The notes under the pieces were generated by a model. The model ran no database searches. It was not told the DNA's origin and was given only the letters and a program-made list of their open reading frames with translations. A DNA stretch of 64,000 nucleotides from Isoperla grammatica (lineage: Eukaryota > Arthropoda > Insecta > Plecoptera > Perlodidae): the NCBI GenBank assembly GCA_945910005.1, contig OX246739.1, positions 41,344,201-41,408,200 of the forward strand, in the 5' to 3' direction. The position numbers and the translations under genes were made by a program. Numbering within the stretch: position 1 is the first letter of the stretch; each line of letters begins with the position of its first letter. This document shows, one piece after another, positions 58,991 through 64,000 of this stretch.

Positions 58991-61154
58991 TTAAGTTATT
59001 ATTACCACTTTTGTCCCCTCACACAAGCTTCTACCAGGTCATATCACTTACTTGTCAATACTCAAATGGTAAAAATCAATGTTTGTAACTGATTTCAAAT
59101 CACGTTTGAGGACACTGAACAATGAAATAAGTAATGAAACGGTGAGTTGACAAAAATGGGAAACAAACCACGGATCCTTGACCACAATATTGTCTACCCA
59201 AGTGTACTGTCAATCTTTCATCAACCCCTTGCCCTTCGGCCCCCTTTGTACACATGTAATTCCCCCTTTGTCTTACACAAGACACTCTGGTGTCACATGG
59301 GTTTCATGGCCCAAGGGTTACGCGTAGTTACCAGTAGCTTGGCGAGTACATACAGATACAAGTATGAATTTTTTTGACAGTGTGGAATAATTGTATACTA
59401 GTCCCAACGAAAGTATTCACATACCGATCTCAGGTCACTGTCTACTGCCCCTTTCAATCGCGCCAATTGAAAGAAATCAACAGATACCTAGTCTAGCGCT
59501 CTTTCACACATTCGTAAATGCAGGGTTCGGCTTAGTCGAGTACACCGCTTTGGCCACACCCGCCGTTACAGATAACCAACGGAAGGTTTCAAATTATCCC
59601 CAATGGACCTGTCTAGATAAGATGGTAAAAATTAGCAAAGTACAAAATTAAGTTGTCACCTTGGATTTGGCTGTGTCGTAAGCATAAGAATACTTTCATT
59701 GGGACAACTATATGATCACTATATTTTATAATTTTTTAATCAATATTTCTACATTAAAATAACCTAATCAACATGAAAATGTATATAATTATTTTGTAAA
59801 AGTACCATACAAACTGTATTTCACGAATTGGAAAAATAAAGTTATTCTCTATTAAACTGAGTAATAATTTTTTAGTGAGAATTTTACAAACATTTTACAA
59901 TGTAGGTGTAACATCTACAAATCAGCCCTGATGGTGCAATAATAAAACGTTTTATTATGAATGTAAGTCGAATAAACGAGGACAGGGATAATATGTATCA
60001 CTGGTCGGCTGCACAGAGGTTTATCGCGCACATAGAACAAGGGCTGCATGCGCCTCGTTACGCTTGGCAACACTGTACCCAGGTGACCGGAGCAATCAGG
60101 GCAGATGTTGCTATACGTGCATGGAGCGGGGAATGCATATTTGCGATGTTTTAGCACTAAAATAACCCTTGTGAAAACGCGCGTCCTACTCCCGGTATTA
60201 GTCTTACAACTAAGTTTATAACGTGTGCAAATTACCACATATTTGTGAAGTGATGGGTTTTCCTTCATGGGAATCAGGCCCAACAACATAATGACGTATC
60301 TTAATCTAAACCACCCACGGTATTGGTCTGATTTTACATTACAGGTTCGAATCCTGGATTGGTTCCGATGGGTTCCGTAGGGTAGGTCGAGATACAGCTT
60401 GACCGTATGTGTCCCTTCTTAGATGAGATAGTAGACTGTTTGGTAGTGTTGAAGGAATGTCCGAGGACTAGCTATGTTATAAAACTCAACCCAGCATTCC
60501 CCTTGTGTATGTATGAATTAGAAAAATCTCAGGAAAAAGCCGGGATTTACGGTGGCCAGAATCCTACCAGTGTCCTCCCAAACGAGCTTAAAATAACGTA
60601 TTATACGGTTTAATAACTACCTCAATTAGCCACTATGTACCCTCCAATCGTACTCCGAAATTTTTCTTTTTTTCCTCATTTTATAAATATATATCTGTAA
60701 CCCACTGTCTAATCATTAAGTTTTATATTATTTTTTGTGTTAAAATGTTGATTGAGAGGTAATAACTTAATGAATTTTATACATAATTCATGTAATTTGT
60801 TGTATTGATTGCTTATAATTGAAATAAATTGTGTTTTTTTTCCAAACTCCGCACACACAAAACGAGGCAAGTGATTACGCGTATTGAAAAGTATCTCACT
60901 GTACTTTAACAAACATATAACAAAACGTTATTTCAGTTATTGTTTAGCCACACATATAATCATCACGAGCACGCCCGTATTCATCCTGACAACTCACAAG
61001 GTTTAAACATTTCAACTTTCGTGACCGCATCTCACAACATAAGATGCGTATTTATTCGGCGACCACGTGAAATATTTATATACAACGTGGTTTGCGTGAT
61101 GTTATATAATGTAGGAACCGTGACTTCAAACTGATGAAAAATTATTCGTCTTAG
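58991..61154. other. Intergenic or intronic DNA
   Basis: Possibly intron of the ETS gene. The 59957-60154 and 59915-60289 open frames are not recognised. 60250-60300 shares GGGAATCAGKCCCAACA with 21626, a scrap of a dispersed repeat. Nothing else. Confidence 0.35.
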
Positions 61155-61161
61155 TATAAAA
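61155..61161 (+). promoter_or_regulatory. TATA box of secreted-protein gene
   Basis: TATAAAA 88 bases upstream of the ATG at 61243. A likely start site is near 61185 (TGTCACTATT). A clear TATA box is typical of strongly regulated, tissue-specific genes. Confidence 0.65.
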
Positions 61162-61242
61162 ACAGAGATGGGCTAGGTAAGCTGTCACTATTGCCAAGAT
61201 AGTGGCAAACCTTTATCATTTCGGCTAATTGCAGCAGTAGCG

Positions 61243-61305
61243 ATGGAATATCGAGTTCTAATAGGCTTGTGTATTTTGGCATCGTTATGTCTTCAGATAT
61301 GCAAG
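61243..61305 (+). CDS. Secreted-protein exon 1 (signal peptide)
   Basis: 21 codons with a hydrophobic core (VLIGLCILASLCLQI). The start is the first ATG after the TATA box; donor CAAG|GTAAGT. Confidence 0.78.
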
Positions 61306-63059
61306 GTAAGTGATGTAAAACAAACAACACAAATGATTTGTGGTACAACAAAATATATACGTTTTATTTTATGCAATCAGATATTTCAGCACCATGCAAG
61401 GTTTTCTTCGAGTATATATTAACAAAAGTCAATTTTGAAGCAAGTGTAAGAATAAATAAAGGTAATCTACTCAATATCAGAACAAATATATTTATATTAA
61501 ATTATGATAGTTTTGACTGCCAAAATTATTAAAATTCAAAAGCAAGTTTGTTCTGGCATTCGTGAACAAATAATGGAGTATTATGTACATGTCAAAATAA
61601 CAGTCAGCCGTTTTAGCAAATCTACACAGGCTCGCCCGTCTGTATAGTTAATGACAAAACAGTGAAAGAACATTACTTGCAGCCCACTTGGATATGCCGA
61701 AGCGGATTTGGTTGACAATTTTTCTGAACACGTTTTTAAGATAATAATATAAAGAAAGTCAAAACTCGAATTTAAAAAACCGTACGTTTTTGAAATCACA
61801 CTTATATGATCGTACCGACTACCGATGTTGATTAGCTCACATCTTTCGTCGACAGATCTTAATGATTAGGTTAGTGAGAATGTATTCAGATTTAAAAACA
61901 TGGATGATTTTTTAAATCTCTATAAAACTATTGCTTTTAAAATTGTTTTGCAGGACAAACCTACAAGTCAAGGGGTGTCCCACTAACCGACATAAGTAAA
62001 TCAAGGGTCAGACAAAACACTTTTTGGCTCATCCTATCATATTATGGCTCAATCTAATTTACAAATCAATATGCAACATACTTTGATGAGAAATAACCAT
62101 CAGAAACCATACTAGACCAAAAATAAGTGCAACAAAATACGCGTTCTCGCCTACCCTTATAATTTACTCATGTCGCATACCGTATAGATTATTCATCTGT
62201 TTTTATTTTTATTTTTTAACTGAATCCTGACCGATAAGAGATGGCTCAGTGTGTAGTACACGCGGCTCTAATTCAGAAGGTCGCCGGTTCGACACCCCCT
62301 TGGCAATCCTGACTGATAGTTTTTTCCGAAGTTTTCCTCAGTCACTAGGCTAAGCTGTGATTGAGTCGTACTATCAGCCCTCGGACATTCCTTCCTAACC
62401 ATTTCAAATACCAAAATACCTAATATGTCACCTGAAGAGAGACATGTTTTGCCCCTGGACAAGTTCCTACGAAAAATTATTATTTTCATTAACTGAACTT
62501 TTTATCATTACAGTCACAGCCAGAGATCCGACGTCAGGTGACAGATCTTTGTCAAGCAATTCGTGGTTATCCACCAGGCAAGAATCTAAAAGATAACCCA
62601 GATTACTACGATGATTACGACTACGGACCAGGACCGAAGGGGAAAAGACCAACTGGCGGAGATCCCAATTACTACGACGACGACGAGTACCCTGCACAAA
62701 ATCCAAACACAAGAGGGAGAAACCCACAAAGCAAAAACCCAACTGGCAAACCTGATCCCAATAATGCCTACGACGTCGATTACCCTGCTCAAAATCCAAA
62801 CACAAGAGGGAGAAACCCACAAAGCAAAAACCCAACTGGCAAACCTGATCCCAATAATGACTACGACGTCGATTACCCTGCTCAAAATCCAAACACAAGA
62901 GGAAGAAACCCAACTAGCAAGAACCCGTTGTATGACGATAACTACCCCGACTATAACGAGGAAGATGCTCTTGGTCAACCAGGGGACCCATACAGCCCTA
63001 ATACTCGTGGAGGTCGACCTCAATCGCCTAAGAATAAACCCTCACCCCCACCATCTCCA
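61243..63059 (+). CDS. Secreted acidic repeat protein, 5' part of gene
   Basis: Exon 1 (61243-61305) encodes MEYRVLIGLCILASLCLQIC, a textbook signal peptide, ending at AAG|GTAAGT. Exon 2 (62514-63059) starts after ATTACAG in phase 0 with SQPEIRRQVTDLCQAIRGYP and ends at CCA|GTAAGT, phase 0, so the gene continues right of the window. After a Cys-containing head the chain is Asp/Tyr/Asn/Pro-rich (YYDDYDYGPG) and then repeats a 31-aa unit about three times (YPAQNPNTRGRNPQSKNP, PTGKPDPNNAYDVD). Low complexity and the signal peptide suggest an extracellular, matrix, cuticle, silk-like or salivary protein. I recognise no family. It may sit inside a large intron of the ETS gene on the opposite strand. 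Confidence 0.75.
61306..62237. other. Secreted-protein gene intron
   Basis: AT-rich; no coding exon seen. The SINE at 62238-62421 follows within the same intron. Confidence 0.4.
62238..62421 (+). repeat. tRNA-derived SINE
   Basis: A-box-like ATGGCTCAGTGTGTAGTACA and canonical B box GGTCGCCGGTTCGACACC, then the same body as 58804-58990 (AATCCTGACTGATAGTTTT, CCTCAGTCAC, ATCAGCCCTCGGACATTCCT). It lies ~92 bases before exon 2 of the secreted-protein gene. Confidence 0.85.
62514..63059 (+). CDS. Secreted-protein exon 2 (31-aa repeats)
   Basis: 546 nt, 182 codons, no stop. Contains a 93-bp tandem duplication in the DNA (units begin at ~62690, 62783 and 62876, the last diverging after NTRGRNP). 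All three frames are open over much of it because of the low-complexity composition; the phase linking to the signal-peptide exon selects this frame. Confidence 0.8.
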
Positions 63060-64000
63060 GTAAGTATTACTGTGGTATGTTCAGGGAAGGCGACCAGAAC
63101 ATTATAGCCGCAAAGGAGCAGCGTACATTTAACAATCCCGTGCGTGATATACGAACAAAATTAAAAACAAAAGCTAAATTATTAACGTAAAAATCCTCAA
63201 AAACGTCAAACTGTAGAACACTTCCTTTCCATTAACTAAGTATTGGTTCTCCAGACCTAAAGCCTATAGCCACTAACCAGTTTAACCAAGAAAGAGAAAA
63301 ACATTTTAATTATATTATTAATGTTTCTTATCAATCTTCATAACGAAGAGGCAATTTTTTAGTTGGCAAATGCAAAACCAAGCGTGAAAGTTTAGGTTAT
63401 TCTCAAAATATGTAATGCACAGAACTCAATGTATTATAGGTTGATTCACACACAAAAATGTGGTAAATAATAAATATATCATAAAATCTATTGTAATAAA
63501 TAACATATTGTTAAGTTAGATACTGAATATTAATGCAAATACGATCACACTAAAAAATATTGTTGGACTAAAATAATGGATGTATTTACTAATTCAGTAT
63601 CTAAGAAAATTCACTTTGATACATACAATACACTTTACACTTCTATGAATATTCGCATGGCCATGTGTTCTAAATCATACATTTCCAAGACTGTAAGAGT
63701 CTGGAGCAGGATATATCTAAATATACTTGTGTATCTTTATCTCCAATGGTTTTATACACATATAACTTTCCTTTTTCAAGATACATATTAAAGCCAAATT
63801 GTGATTGGTTAGTAAAGTATTATTATTACTATTTATTTCCATTTATGGGAAACTGGTAGGGTTTAATAATTTAAAATAATTTTGTGAAATCTTTATAACA
63901 ACCTCCTAGTGTTAAAATCACAAAGTGTGCTTTCATGACATAAAATCGTTCTCAGTTATGAATTAAGTTGATTCATGCACACTTAGAAATATTTATGTTT
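63060..64000. other. Intron of the secreted-protein gene
   Basis: AT-rich sequence after the donor at 63060; no further exon recognised before the window ends. Confidence 0.4.

Overview
This is a 64-kb piece of an animal nuclear genome, most probably an arthropod and likely an insect. The genes have short exons with GT-AG introns. The conserved proteins are metazoan (NFXL1, MCM6, an omega-class glutathione transferase, an ERG/Ets65A-type ETS factor). The intergenic DNA is AT-rich and full of LTR, LINE, SINE and MITE insertions. The 8-mer TAGGCCTA is strikingly common in the first ~34 kb. A hemipteran is my guess only. All gene models below were built by hand from protein similarity plus splice sites with matching phase.

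Layout. (1) 1.2-17.0 kb, minus strand: the first four coding exons of NFXL1, a RING plus NF-X1 zinc-finger protein; its 3' end lies left of the window. Its introns hold a complete 5.7-kb Ty3/Gypsy element (223-bp LTRs that look identical, 5-bp target duplication) with a 733-bp hAT-like element inside it, then a frameshifted LINE of the Jockey/CR1 type lying between imperfect inverted repeats, a LINE zinc-finger remnant, MITEs and an unclassified 1.4-kb element. (2) 17.0-19.6 kb: a hAT MITE and an uncharacterised purine-rich stretch. (3) 19.7-26.3 kb, plus strand: MCM6 as one uninterrupted 830-codon ORF, with a candidate promoter carrying two E2F-type sites and an inverted CCAAT box, and a probable 3.7-kb 5'UTR intron containing a 992-bp TIR element, a SINE and a hAT MITE. 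(4) 26.3-28.7 kb: intergenic, with a MITE and a SINE. (5) 28.7-34.2 kb, minus strand: a complete six-exon omega GST (258 aa), with two hAT MITEs and a 54-bp perfect palindrome in its introns and another MITE 157 bp upstream of its start codon. (6) 34.8-48 kb: a 238-bp (ATTT)n microsatellite, gene-poor DNA and a 1.85-kb array of a 63-bp minisatellite. (7) 48.1-56.7 kb, minus strand: the last three coding exons of an ERG/Fli-type ETS factor (Drosophila Ets65A-like), containing the second and third parts of the ETS region and the C-terminus. (8) 61.2-63.1 kb, plus strand: a TATA-box gene with a signal-peptide exon and a second exon with 31-aa repeats; it continues beyond the window.

The most unusual structure is in the ETS gene. 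Two neighbouring exons each have a minisatellite grown out of their own splice boundary. Upstream of the first ETS exon are nine partial copies that each carry the splice acceptor and the start of the ETS domain. Downstream of the second exon are 13 copies that each carry the last ~22 exonic bases and the splice-donor position. The gene is thus flanked by about 22 decoy half-exons, and some donor copies have lost the GT.
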